A DNA stretch of 64,000 nucleotides. Origin: Hygrocybe punicea (taxonomy: Eukaryota > Basidiomycota > Agaricomycetes > Agaricales > Hygrophoraceae). Within the stretch, counting starts at the first letter, position 1. Each line of letters starts with the position of its first letter. Under the pieces are notes generated by a model. It searched no databases. It saw nothing but the letters and a program-made list of their open reading frames with translations, and was not told the origin of the DNA. The translations under genes were made by a program, and so were the position numbers. This document shows positions 23,873 to 34,248 of this stretch, piece after piece. The stretch is taken from the NCBI GenBank assembly GCA_963556145.1, contig OY744466.1, positions 682,001 to 746,000 on the forward strand, written 5' to 3'.

Positions 23873-24446
23873 ATGACCGAAATCATGGCCAGCATTGTCG
23901 ACAACGGTATGGTACTCTCTGTTGACGTTCTTGGCCCAGAATACCACACGTATGCAGTAACATTTCCTATCAACCAGAAGATGCAAGCTGGAAGTGAAAT
24001 GGTAAGTCTTCAGAGTGCATCTATTCGCTGCTAAATGATTTCTTTCATTTCGCAGACTCTAGTGATTAATTTAAGGAAGGTCGTGCAAGCTGAGGGAGGT
24101 AGACTGGTCAAAAATGGTGGGCAGAGTACTGTCAATCAAAAGGATCTCGATGAAGGTGATACTACACTTGTCAATGAGAGGTAATTGTATATATTACTTA
24201 CACCATTCCTGCTATGATACTACTATTACTTCCAGTTCCATTACTGCCACACCTGAATCTCCTTCTAAGCGGGGAATGCATGTATCAGCGTCTTGTGCCC
24301 AAGTTTTGATGAAACGTGTCTAGAAAAGTGCTTCTACAAAGCCCACCTCTCTCCACATGCCTCCCGTTGTTGGTTACAAAATCCGCTTTATCAACAGTGA
24401 AGACAAGGAAAATGAGCGAGAGTTTAAATGGATGAGAACTAATTAG
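23873..24446 (+). pseudogene. Small plus-strand gene inside the Tnp2-like element, 154 codons
   Basis: Exons 23873-24001, 24056-24180 and 24236-24446 join through two introns (54 and 55 bp) with consistent phases: MTEIMASIVDNGMVLSVDVL..., TLVINLRKVVQAEGG..., SSITATPESPSKRGMHV. A TAG at 24321 breaks the frame, which then continues to a natural-looking end (KENEREFKWMRTN). The TAG could derive from CAG by a C-to-T change. It runs opposite to the transposase and the second accessory gene. The family is not recognised. Preserved splice sites argue it was a genuine gene of the element or a captured passenger. Confidence 0.5.
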
Positions 24447-24484
24447 ACAGCATATTCATATACCTGTATGTTGTACCATTGTCA

Positions 24485-27400
24485 TTATACAGTAGCAATC
24501 TCTTCTTCATCATCCCCATGCTCGTCGTGATCTCCTGCTTCTTCAATAACACCACCAAGACATGCAATATCAAGTCCAAGTTTCTCAATGACAAAGCTGT
24601 ATTCTCCATTGCCACCAAAAGGAACCATCGCAACAATGGAGAGTATTGATTTCACGTCAATGACCTCGAAAGCTTTGGCTCCTTGGTATTTACATACCAT
24701 AAGAGCACCATAAGAGCGTTCAAGAAGCTCTTCATCTGGTTGGGAGAATAGTGACACCAGGGCCAACATGTGATCCTTGTTTTCTATGATAGCGTGAAAG
24801 TAGAACTGAACCTCAGCAAATTTGAAACATTGGTTTAGATGAAGCTTGATAACAAGGTGAGCACAAAGTTACTGTAATAGCAGTTAAAAATTTACAGACC
24901 TTTACATTCCATGCCATGTGAACCTTCTCAAGTGGCTTCATTTTCTCCTTCCATGCTGAGCGAGCAATCTGTCCGTTTGGAAGGTGAAGCTGTGCCCTTC
25001 TTGCCAGATGAGCATGCCAACCTGGTCTAATTCCCCCAACAACATACTCAAAATATGCTCGCACAGCAATATTCTCATCATCCACAAGGTAGCGAGCAGC
25101 ATCCTTCGCCCTGAGCAAGACGTATCCATCGCCAATAGGCTGAGCACCTCGAGGCACGTTGTCTCCCTCAGGCTCAAGGTTGGGAATCATTGACTTCAAT
25201 GCATTTACTTGTGATCGATGGAGGCCACATTGTGATAGATTTGAATATGGATTGGAGTGTTGTTTAATTTCTTCACTGAGGTTCCAAATCATTCATTCCA
25301 TCATCCACTGTGTGAGATATACTGCTGGGCTGACACGTGTAACTTCAGGGCCAATATGAGCGAGGGAATGTACACTTGGTCGACAAAAATGAATCCGATC
25401 AGCACATCGCTGATAAAACATTGCTTCATATTCCCCAATGTACTCAATCATAAGCTTGTGAGCTGAGCCAAGTTGTACTGTCGTGATGCTGTGCTGGTGA
25501 AAGATACGGATAGCCATGACAAGCTTGCAGAAATGGTGCCAGTATTTGTCAGGGAGGATGTTGTGGAGTAAACCAGGGCTGAGACCATATAGGTACATGA
25601 GATACTCCCAGGCCTTATATCCACTTGAAATCTTTTCAGCTGGATTGCGAGGTGGTTGGTCAAAGGAACCGGGAAGGTAAGGTGTTGCATTTGCAATGGC
25701 TTCTCCATGATTTTTCCAAACATCACCTTGCAACACAGCCCAATCCCAGGTAGTTTGGTCATCTGTACTCTCACACTCCATTTTGCCACGATATTGCTTA
25801 ATAGAGAGGTCAGGTGTATTGAGTGATACCAGATGCATAAGATCACCTGGAAAAGCGCTTGGTATACCAAGGAATCGGCTAGTTTGAAAGCCACTGAAAA
25901 TTGATGGTTTCGAGATGCCAGTTTGCAAACGACGCTTCTCGTATTGTGTTTGGTTGGTGGATGCTAGAAGATATTGGAGATTATTGTGATACTCCACAGA
26001 AGATGTGCCGGAAAGATGTCGAACATCTACATCCTCGTGATTGCAACCTGCAACATCGTAACCTACAGGTTTGAGATTGGCAGGATAGTAGTTCTTGCCA
26101 CCCTGTTTGAGACGTCCTTTGACAGGTAGGGTATCTCAAGGGTTTGGGCATTTACGTATGGAACAAAATATCCATATTTTTGAAATTGCTTGGAGTTGGA
26201 GTGGGTAATAGGTCTTGAAAATTCTTGGTAAACCTGTGTCCATCATTTCCTTCATTATCCACACTGTATACAATAGATAAAACCCATAAAATATCATATA
26301 TAGACTCAAATGAGAAATTCACCCCCTGCTATGTCCGCGTTTTTGTGTACATTATACCCGGGGGTTTAAACCCGTTATACCCATTGCATTGTGTGCACAA
26401 TAGTGCCTTTCATATTGCACAATTGTATCCAACACTTTGCAGCCATCTTATTTAACATAAAATGGACTTTTTCTCTCTATACCGCAAAGTGAATACATAT
26501 AAATTGAGCCTATAAACTTCAAAATAAATTGCAGAATCAAAACCCGCGGGTTTACCCGTGATATACCTTATTGACAGGGCAGTATAGGCAGCACCCGAAT
26601 GCACCTGAATGGCCAACGAGGCCACTGAGATAAGTCATCCCAGGTCCATCTGCTGTTCCAAAAGCAAAGTAGATCATGGATGTGAAAATGTGGTTTTCAA
26701 TGGCATCCCACATATGGAGGGCAGCAAGATGACAAATGCCTGGGAGAAGAAATGAATCAACATTTTTTGGTTTGTTGGGTCCTGGAATAAAACCACCTGG
26801 GAGTACATGTTTTTTCTTGTAGCACAACTCAGGAGAGTAGTTGAGGACAACCAAAATATATATCCAACAGTCGGAAGCTTTACTTTGATACAGCTGTGCC
26901 CCATCAAGGGAAAGAAGCATGACAATATCATCTGATGAAATGTTGCCTCAACAGACAGCATTAAGATAATCACGGCCATGGCCATAGTCTTCGAAATTGT
27001 TGATCCGACCACCATTGTCCTGAATCTCAGCCAGGATTTTGGAAGTTCATTGTTGACGATATCGCATATTTGCTGAACCTTCTGGAGTTTGATGGAGCGC
27101 TTAGAGCTGGGGACCTAAGGGGATAGTGTAGAAATTCTGGCATGTAACCTTCTTCTTCCCATTGCTGGATGCTAATTTGAATGGATCATAGCGACCTTCA
27201 CCACATTTTGGACAGGTTGCGAGAAGGGCGAAAGGTCCAGTAAAAGCTAGGCAAGTATTGATACACATGTCGATGACAAGCAGTATGACACCACTTAATT
27301 CAGCAACTTTGTGTTTGACAGAATCATGGGTGAGTATGGGGTCATCAGGGTAGTGGCAAAGGATGGCATTATGGGTGCTATTGTGTGTCTCTTGGGATGC

Positions 27401-28109
27401 ATTGCTGACAGCAAGGAAGAGGTTGATGGATAGGTGCACATTGGGGTCATCAATGTCGAGTGGTCCTTCAATTGGTTGGCATAAATGCTGAACAACATCA
27501 GGAGGTAAATCGCCATCATCCAAAGTTGCCGCTTTGACAGCATCAACAAAGGTGAGAGCAATCTTAAGATCCTCAATATGTGCAGCGGCCAGGGTATCAT
27601 CTTCGAGTTCTGTTGGACCACCTTCAGCATTGTTCATTTGATCAGCATGAATCTCAGGAAGGTTTTCATGGCAATGCGTCTGCACAAGCTCCTTGCCTGC
27701 CAAGCTGCCAGGGTCAACAACATATTCATCCTGATACAGTAGATTAATGAATGTAAGATATCTAAAGTTGTGAAAGACATACCTGCTCGGATACAGGCTC
27801 AACCACATTGTCTGCAAATCCTTCGTTGATGACTAGGTCTGTGTCCCTCTCATCCTCATTGTCAATATCCATCGGCGCTTCTCCATCGTCCTCTCTAGCA
27901 TAGTCCTCGATTGGCACTCCATGTTCTTTGATGATAGGCATCTGAGGACCTAAAGCTGGTGGCAGAAGAACTCCTTGGGCAGCAAGATAGTTGTGGTAGT
28001 TAGTGGAGGGTTGGTTTCAAAACTTAGCATGGTCAAAATAAGTGGTTTTTGATACCTTCTTCCTTTGCTTGCAGCGGATAGGACAGTCACAAAAGTATTC
28101 GCGAGGCAT
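24485..28109 (-). pseudogene. Tnp2-family transposase, decayed
   Basis: The likely start is the ATG at 28107-28109 (MPREYFCDCPIRCKQRKK, a Cys-rich N-terminus). It continues through an acidic region, then the zinc-ribbon-like CLAFTGPFALLATCPKCG. The conserved core follows: MLLSLDGAQLYQSKASDCWI, LPGGFIPGPNKPKNVDSF and GLVGHSGAFGCCLYCP, then NYYPANLKPVGYDVAGCNH, FPGDLMHLVSLNTPD, and the C-terminal VQFYFHAIIENKDHML ... VIDVKSILSIVAMVPF. These match the Tnp2 family of CACTA-like elements. In-frame stops at 28017, 27047, 26948, 26136 and 25293 (TGA) and 27101 (TAA) kill it. About 26150-26565 is an AT-rich interruption with GC-rich GTTTAAACCCG and ACCCGCGGGTTTACCCG patches, perhaps an intron plus a small insertion. 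Confidence 0.75.
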
Positions 28110-28403
28110 TGTGGGGGGTTGCAAGCAGATAAGTCGTATTGTTGAGCAAATATATACATCGTTATCATGAGCATAAGTCAAAGCCTGGGTATCTGCGTAT
28201 TGGGCATTTGGCACAAGGCTAGGTGTATTTGACACAAAACCGGGCAATCCATGTATTTGACGCACACAAGTTGTGATTGTCTCACGCATTTGGATTAGGT
28301 TCAAGAATGTTCAAGCCACTCCAGACCGATCTAATCCGATGGACTCTCAATTTGTCGTTCAAAGCCTATCTGATCCAGTTGGATCATACGGGGTTTTCAC
28401 TGG

Positions 28404-29186
28404 GACTCAACTTTATAAGAAATGCTGATAAAATCCACCAGGAATTCCTAGAAATTAACTGGAATTTTACCAGGACTATTCCTTGTAAATATACCAGGAC
28501 TACTAGGAAAGAACCAGGAGTCCTGATGAATTCCACCAGGAATCCACCAGGAATTCCTAAATGACCATTTATAGCAATTCCTAGGCATCCTATTTTGGCT
28601 ATACTAATTAATACATTATATTTACTGTTGGGGGTTATGTCCTGAGAGTGGATGCCTTTCCATAGGATAAAAAATATTCAGAATTTAAGATTATCACCAT
28701 GTTTAGATGAGATTCGAACCCAGCAAAGACCCCAGAAAAGTCTTCAAACTCCAGTGCCTAAACAGGCAACAGATATAATCATCAATGGTGAAATCTAATG
28801 AGGGGGTAGACCCCCCCCGAATAGTTGACATGAAATGTTTTTGAGATCTGACCTGCCATTTAACCAGATTTTAGCATCTGTCACCTCTCAGCATGTCATC
28901 ACTCAGTTCCTGAGTTATCTCAGGCTAATTTATAATCAAAGGGTCCCAACACCAACTGGAGCCACATTTAGTCCCTGGAATATTTTCGATCCTATGGAAA
29001 GGCATCCAGTTTACAGCAGCAGGAACTCAATTATATACCCAAATGAGTGATACACAGACCATTCAACACAGACATGATCACTTGACCTCAAAATTCAACA
29101 CAGCCACAATCACATGTTCAGCACGCCAACAATATCTAACACAACAACATCAAACACCCAACACCCAACACCTCACACACACAAAC
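28404..29186. other. Non-coding, CCAGGAAT cluster then CA-rich sequence
   Basis: 28430-28560 holds irregular CCAGGAATTCC, CCAGGACTA and CCAGGAGTCC words, continuing the cluster on the far side of the Tnp2-like element. 28640-29020 contains a possible Pol III-type repeat (listed separately) with inverted flanks CTTTCCATAGGAT and ATCCTATGGAAAG. 29040-29186 is CA-rich. No gene seen. Confidence 0.4.
28640..28790 (-). repeat. Possible tRNA-derived SINE-like sequence
   Basis: On the minus strand a B-box-like GGGTTCGAATCTC (about 28708-28720) lies downstream of an A-box-like TTTAGGCACTGGAG (about 28750-28763). The spacing fits a Pol III promoter. No cloverleaf tRNA could be folded by eye and no poly(A) tail or duplication was confirmed, so this is tentative. 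Confidence 0.25.
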
Positions 29187-29497
29187 TAGTGCTGCCAAAG
29201 TTCAGTTCTGAACTGATCTGAACTTAGTTTGAACCCTGAGCTGAACCCCAAGTTCAGTTCAGTTCAGGCCTCTTGGCTGAACTGAACCACTTAAAGAGTT
29301 CAGTTCAGTCAAATTCATGTCTGAACTGGACCAATTGCCTTATATAGTAAGAGTTCAGGGTTCATAGCCTAGGCTGAACTGAACTGAACTGAATTTTACA
29401 GTTCAGTTCAGAAACTTAGCTGAACTGAACTCCAAGTTCTGTTCAGGTTCACAAAAAATAGGTCTGAACTGGACTGAACTGAACTTTGGCAGCATGA
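29187..29497. mobile_element. hAT MITE, 311 bp (hAT-D)
   Basis: Starts TAGTGCTGCCAAAGTTCAG and ends CTGAACTTTGGCAGCATGA, nearly the reverse complement. It is flanked by the exact 8-bp duplication ACACAAAC (29179-29186, 29498-29505). Almost the whole element is iterations of the word GTTCAG/CTGAAC. No coding capacity. Confidence 0.85.
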
Positions 29498-30029
29498 ACA
29501 CAAACAGGAAAGGGAGCACCAAAGGGAATGACACCAGGGGATCAGGAATAAGAGTGGGGGAACTGTTTAGGGAATGGGAACAGCAACAGCAACAGCAACT
29601 AACATCACTGCTTGCAGTGACCAGACAGAGAATGCAGCCCCTGCACTTGTCATCATGATGGACTTTCCAGACCCAACAATCCTTGATACCTTGCAAGACA
29701 ATGTCACATGGACCAGTGCACTTTGCAAGGGGGTGCACATGGTGAGTTAGTCAGTTCTCTGGCTGCGCTTCTGGTGAGCAGTGGATGGGAATACATAACT
29801 GCTGGGAGGTACATGCCTAAAGTAGTATGTGCAGCATTTGTAGAGGCTGCTGCATAGACAGGGCTTGGTGGAGATGGGCCTCAGCAATGCAACAATGTTG
29901 ACTTGGCACCAGCCAACTGGCCCAGCAGCCAGCATTGCAACAACATCAGTGACAACAATGTTGACAACATCAGCAACATGATCAACAACAAGCACAAGGA
30001 TGGTAGGCCCCACTCCAAGACCCCCTGGA
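29498..30029. other. Non-coding stretch before repeat copy C
   Basis: Short CAACAGCAACAG runs near 29580 and CAACAATGTTGACAACATC-type low-complexity sequence near 29950. No gene or defined element could be supported. Confidence 0.3.
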
Positions 30030-31262
30030 TGTTACGGATTGCTTCTGCAGCAGGCTCTGGCAACAATCAACTTAACTAGGAGGGGGTTTCCAGAAGAGAG
30101 AACAGCAGTTTCATTGTTGCTTATAACTAAGACAACACTGCTACAAGTGGGGGGTTCATGGTCTAAAGTCATTGCAAGCTGTGGGGGTTACCCAAGACAA
30201 GTGGGTCTGCCCCAAGAACCAGACTAAACATAAAGAAGAGAAAAGAAGAAAAAGTCTGAACCAACAACCAGAACAGTATATATAGTTACTGGTCTTGAGG
30301 GGAGGTAAATGGAAATCCAACCATGAAGCTACAGCAAGTCCAACTACACCATGTGTTCACCATGAGGTCGACATGATAGTGATGCCGAAGTTCAGTTCGG
30401 AACCGATCCAAACCTGGTTTGAACCGCAAACCGAACCGGAAGTTCGGTTCTGGTTTGGTTTGCGGTTCTGGCACTGACATGCGGTTCAAACCACATTCAA
30501 ACGCGGTTCAAACCACGAACCGTAATGTATAGTTACCTACGTAGATACTCATTTACTTAATCCTTCACATTTTTTTCTATGCAGTCGCGTGAACTTAGGT
30601 CATGTGACCTTAAACATACTCGCGCGACACCCCAATTTCAACTCAACACTAACGTTACTCAACAACCACAGTAAGTAACGGCTTCATATTATATTTTACT
30701 GACATTTTCTTACATAGAACAGCCCCCCGTGGCCCACCTTGACCACATAAATAAGGCACCCATGGTCAACTCCACCCAACAACCTCCCTCACATTCCAAT
30801 GCAAGTCGGAGTGAATTGATGGCAGCAGTGGCAGCAGCAGCAATGGCAGTGGCAACACCACCAATGCCACTACCCCGACGACGGCCAAATGGCCCCAAGC
30901 GACAGCAACTGCAACAGCAACTGCAACTGCAGCAGCAGCAGCAGCAACAGCAACACCGGCAGCAGCAGCAGAGCAACACCGGCGGCAGCAGCCACCTGCT
31001 GCATCAAACGCAGATGATCGCGACCATTGTCGCCTCCACCACCACTTACAACACCAACACCAACATGATGACGACGGGGAGTTGAAGACTGGGAGGGTGG
31101 TGCACCCACCTACCGGCCCAGGTACGTCCCCCAAATCCAGTCCCAACGACATCGGCTAACGAGGGGAATGGATGAGGCGACGACGAAGACCCACCTCATG
31201 AACATGCCCTAGCCGTGTCAATTGATGCGCAGACGCCCATAGGAAGTCCCCAGCCCCATCCA

Positions 31263-31317
31263 ACCTCGCAAAAACAGACAGAGCATGTCAATTGACGTGC
31301 CCCGTTCTTCGCGAGGT
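31263..31317. repeat. 55-bp palindromic repeat, TCAATTGAC core
   Basis: ACCTCGCA at the start and TTCGCGAGGT at the end are inverted, with CATGTCAATTGACGTG in the middle. Located in hAT-E just left of the LTR. Confidence 0.6.
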
Positions 31318-31470
31318 CATCAGCATGCGCGGTGTCATGATCCAAACAGGATTCGGATCAAAACATAGTAATATGCTGTCACTAGTCACCATCCCTACAG
31401 CACACATCACATTACAAGGACCATTCATACTGGAATGCCCCCATCTGCATATGGAGTAGAAAGGAATACC

Positions 31471-31820
31471 CTTATCTGCATATAGGACACACAGGAAATC
31501 CTTATCTGCACATAGGACATACATGAAACCCTTATCTATACAAGGGACATGCAAGGAAACCCTTATCTACAGAAGGGACATGCAAGAAAACCCTTATCTA
31601 TGCAGAAGAAATGAAGGAATACCCTTATCTTAACTGATAAGGCCCCCAAAACATCTTATCAGAGGCCAAAGAAGCACAAGAAGCACAGCCACATCCTTAT
31701 CTCCAATCATAGAGATAACACATGCCACCCATCATTCCCTGATCAAGAAGCACATCACATTTCATATCAATTGATCAAATACAGCCCAGCCCAGATCTTA
31801 TCTTTTTCTTAACTGATAAG
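31471..31820 (+). promoter_or_regulatory. Phased GATA-box array in the LTR
   Basis: CTTATCT (complement AGATAAG) occurs at 31471, 31501, 31531, 31562, 31593, 31624, 31696 and 31797, with GATAAG at 31636 and 31815 and CTTATC at 31655. The first six are spaced 30, 30, 31, 31 and 31 bp, in a degenerate tandem unit containing ATAGGACA or AGGGACATGCA. HGATAR is the core site of fungal GATA factors such as AreA and Gln3, which act in nitrogen control. Binding here is inferred only. Confidence 0.6.
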
Positions 31821-31941
31821 GATACACACATGGCATGGCATCAATTGATCAAGAAGCACAGCCTCAGGAAGATGATTCTAGAAGCATAGCCTGGCACAGC
31901 CCTTGCCTTTGATTCACACACCCAAGATTGGACCAGCAACA

Positions 31942-32322
31942 TGACTCACTCCCATCAAATGTGACTCATTGGTCTATCCATGACAAATTATGACCCTTAT
32001 GACATACTCATGACCCCCCATGACTCATTATGACCACCCATGACTAATTATGACTATTTCTGACTCATTATGCCCCCTCCTTTGATTATAATTCCTATGT
32101 GACTCATTAATTGACTCTGTATGAGTCACAAACCCATGCCTTCCTTTCTTATGACTCCTTATGAGTCATAACCCCCCATGCCTTTCATCATTATGACTCC
32201 TTATGAGTCATAAACCTATGCCTCTCCTCTATATGACTCCCTATGAGTCATATCCTATGCTCTCCATTTCATATACCATTCTATGACTCAGTATGACTCC
32301 TGCTGTAGAATAGGTATATATA
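31942..32322 (+). promoter_or_regulatory. Ten TGACTCA (Gcn4/AP-1-type) sites upstream of a TATA box
   Basis: TGACTCA or its complement TGAGTCA starts at 31942, 31962, 32021, 32061, 32100, 32122, 32162, 32204, 32244 and 32284. TATATATA is at 32315-32322, 25 bp after the last site. Several pairs form ATGACTCC..TATGAGTCAT foldbacks. TGACTCA is the consensus of the bZIP factors Gcn4/CpcA and AP-1. The density (ten exact 7-mers in 349 bp) is far above chance expectation. Confidence 0.65.
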
Positions 32323-33258
32323 GAGCCCAGTTTCTGCTGGAGATGGCTCAGTCACCTAATCTGACAGGCCCAGTCACAGGACAGTCCCTCTCCCAGATTC
32401 TGATTCACCCCTCTGTGTTTGTTTGTATTACTTGTGTAGTAGTACTTCAAATACCAATTGCAGTTCAAGTCATCATTCATTTGTTTAAGGATATCAATTG
32501 CAGTTATATTGATACTCCCTTATTACTTGTTTGATATATTTTCTTTGTGTTCTGTCACGTAGTACAGTCACATTCATCTTCTTTCAAGTTCTATTGATCA
32601 TCACCAAAGATATCCCAGTACTTTATTCTGCACTAGTAGCCAATGTGCGTTTGAAGCTTCGGAATAAAGTCTGATATCTTGATTATCAATTCTACTTGCC
32701 TATTGTTCAGTTCATTCATTCTGTACATAGTATTTTGTCACACCTCCCTTTTGTCTGACATCTACTGTTACATTGCCCATTGCCCATCATCTACCACCCA
32801 TCGTCCATAATCTATCGCTCATCTCTGTTGTACCTCTGCTCATTGTATACTTGCTACTTGTATACTTGACTGTTGTACACTCATTCATCTTACACTGTTC
32901 ATACTTGCTTGAGTTATTATCCGCTTATACTCTCGCATACCTCTTGTCACTCAAAGTCTTTACCTTCAGTAGGGAAGACCTCACTGTTCACTCATCCTCT
33001 ATAAGTCATACATCTGACTTATATTATTGTCAAGTATTTGTTGTATCTTTCAAAGCTAACCTTTGATAGGATTCACACCACAACCCCACCACCCAACAGG
33101 AATAACCCAGAGTTATAGAAGAGCTAAATCCTTGTTCCCAAAGGACAACAAGGTAATTTCTGATCAACGACGCACTCCGGAAACCCTTGGTGTGGATTTG
33201 TTCAAACACTTCCCACGCAAAACAGCGGACGCCCATGGAAAGTCCCCAGCCCCATCCA

Positions 33259-33315
33259 ACCTTGCAAAAAACAGATGGAGCGTGTCAATTGACACGTCCC
33301 TGTTCTTCGCGAGGT
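33259..33315. repeat. 57-bp palindromic repeat, TCAATTGAC core
   Basis: ACCTTGCAAAAAACAG on the left, CGTGTCAATTGACACG in the middle (a perfect 16-bp palindrome), CTGTTCTTCGCGAGGT on the right. Confidence 0.6.
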
Positions 33316-33395
33316 AGGTAGCACGCACGGACGCCTATGGGAAGTGCCTGGCCCCAACCCAACCTCACAAAAACAGACGGAGCGCCCCCCCATCT

Positions 33396-33449
33396 ACCTC
33401 GTGAGGGTGACAGCCACATCAATTGACGCGCGTCTGGCCCGCACAAGGT
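33396..33449. repeat. 54-bp palindromic repeat, TCAATTGAC core
   Basis: ACCTCGTGAGGGTGACAG, then CACATCAATTGACGCG, then CCCGCACAAGGT. Very similar to the unit at 35805. Confidence 0.6.
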
Positions 33450-33870
33450 ATTTGGAGGTTGGTTCGGGGTTCGAACCGCGTTTAAACGCAGACCAAATGC
33501 CATGAAACCGTTCGACATGGTTCCAGTTCTGGTTTGGCATTTGGCCGAACCAAACCAATGGTTCCGGTTCTGCTTTTTCAAAAATAGCGAAAAACTGGAC
33601 CGAACCGAACTTCGGCAACACTACGACATGAGGTGTCCTCATGTCGCTGTTCTCACAATCCAACTGGAGGCCCAGTTGTCATTGAGGGATAGAAGAGGTC
33701 CGGATAACTCGGATGATTTGTCATCAGATCATGTGATATGCAGAATTGCCAATTTGGGGTCTACACTTGCTATAATGGGCAAGTGCGCAGTCTGGCAAGT
33801 GCATTGCACGGTCAGGTTGAAGAGAGGTATTGTCCAGTATGGGATTGGTGAAGAGAGTATCTTGAGGTAA

Positions 33871-34240
33871 TAGTGTTGCCACGGCTATAGCCAATGTTTT
33901 TTGAAAAATTGCCTTTTTAGGCTAGTAAAATTAGGCAAAAATTATGAAAATATTTGAGGAGATGAGCAAAGCCAAAAGCTGGGGTCACTTAAGGGTGCTA
34001 AGAATTTGGTGCCCAATCTTCAGAGTTATTCAACCATAGCTGTTGAGCCTAGCCAGCTACCATCCAACAGCTATCCCTGAAGAACCCTGAGAATTGAGCC
34101 CCAAATCCTTAGCACCCTTAAGTGACCCCTCAGCTTTTGGCTTCGCCCATCTCCTCAAATATTTTCATAATTTTGCCTAATTTTACTAGCCTAAAAAGGC
34201 AATTTTTCAAAAAACATCGGCTATAGCCGTGGCAACACTA
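33871..34240. mobile_element. hAT-like foldback MITE, 370 bp (hAT-F)
   Basis: TAGTGTTGCCACGGCTATAG at the left is exactly inverted at the right end. The arms remain nearly identical for about 165 bp (GGCAAAATTATGAAAATATT-type sequence and its complement). The flanks TGAGGTAA and TGAGATAC agree at six of eight positions, a worn 8-bp duplication. It sits in repeat copy C. Confidence 0.7.
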
Positions 34241-34248
34241 TGAGATAC

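Larger units (their letters stand above)
20172..28403 (-). mobile_element. Tnp2/CACTA-like DNA transposon, 8.2 kb, with accessory genes
   Basis: Left end CCAGTGAAAATCCCATGTGA and right end (complement) CCAGTGAAAACCCCGTATGA are inverted. They are flanked by TACTCAAC (20164-20171) and GACTCAAC (28404-28411), an 8-bp duplication with one mismatch. Inside are a decayed Tnp2-family transposase on the minus strand, a short plus-strand gene at 23873-24446, and a second minus-strand gene at 20537-23808 into which a 1.4-kb hAT has inserted. Tnp2-family transposases belong to the CACTA/CMC group; the exact family of this element was not determined. Confidence 0.7.
31333..33224 (+). mobile_element. Solo LTR-like insertion, 1.9 kb, inside hAT-E
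   Basis: Starts TGTCATGATCC and ends ACGCAAAACA, giving TG..CA ends, with GCGG on both sides (31329-31332, 33225-33228) as a 4-bp duplication. The surrounding hAT sequence reads straight across it (GCATGCGCGG then ACGCCCAT). It contains GATA-box and TGACTCA arrays, a TATA box at 32315-32322 and an AATAAA-like signal near 32662, in the order of an LTR promoter. No gag, pol or second LTR is present. A 1.9-kb solo LTR is long but not unusual. Confidence 0.6.
30377..33623. mobile_element. hAT element (hAT-E) interrupted by an LTR
   Basis: Starts TAGTGATGCCGAAGTTCAG and ends CCGAACTTCGGCAACACTA. It is flanked by exact CGACATGA duplications (30369-30376, 33624-33631) inside repeat copy C; copy A shows the empty site. 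It is the same family as 21495-22916: same intron-like segment (30669-30717), same Gln-rich frame (30740-31085) and same GTGGTGCACCCACC box plus donor (31096-31123). Without the LTR at 31333-33224 it would be 1.35 kb, close to the 1.42 kb of its relative. It contains three of the 54-57-bp TCAATTGAC palindromes. Confidence 0.88.

Noticed and set aside
28700..28770. tRNA gene
   Set aside because: Only promoter-like boxes are present; acceptor and anticodon stems could not be formed, so a SINE-like relic is preferred.
31441..31650. CRISPR-like array from the ~30-bp periodicity
   Set aside because: No spacers; units are degenerate tandem copies in a fungal LTR.
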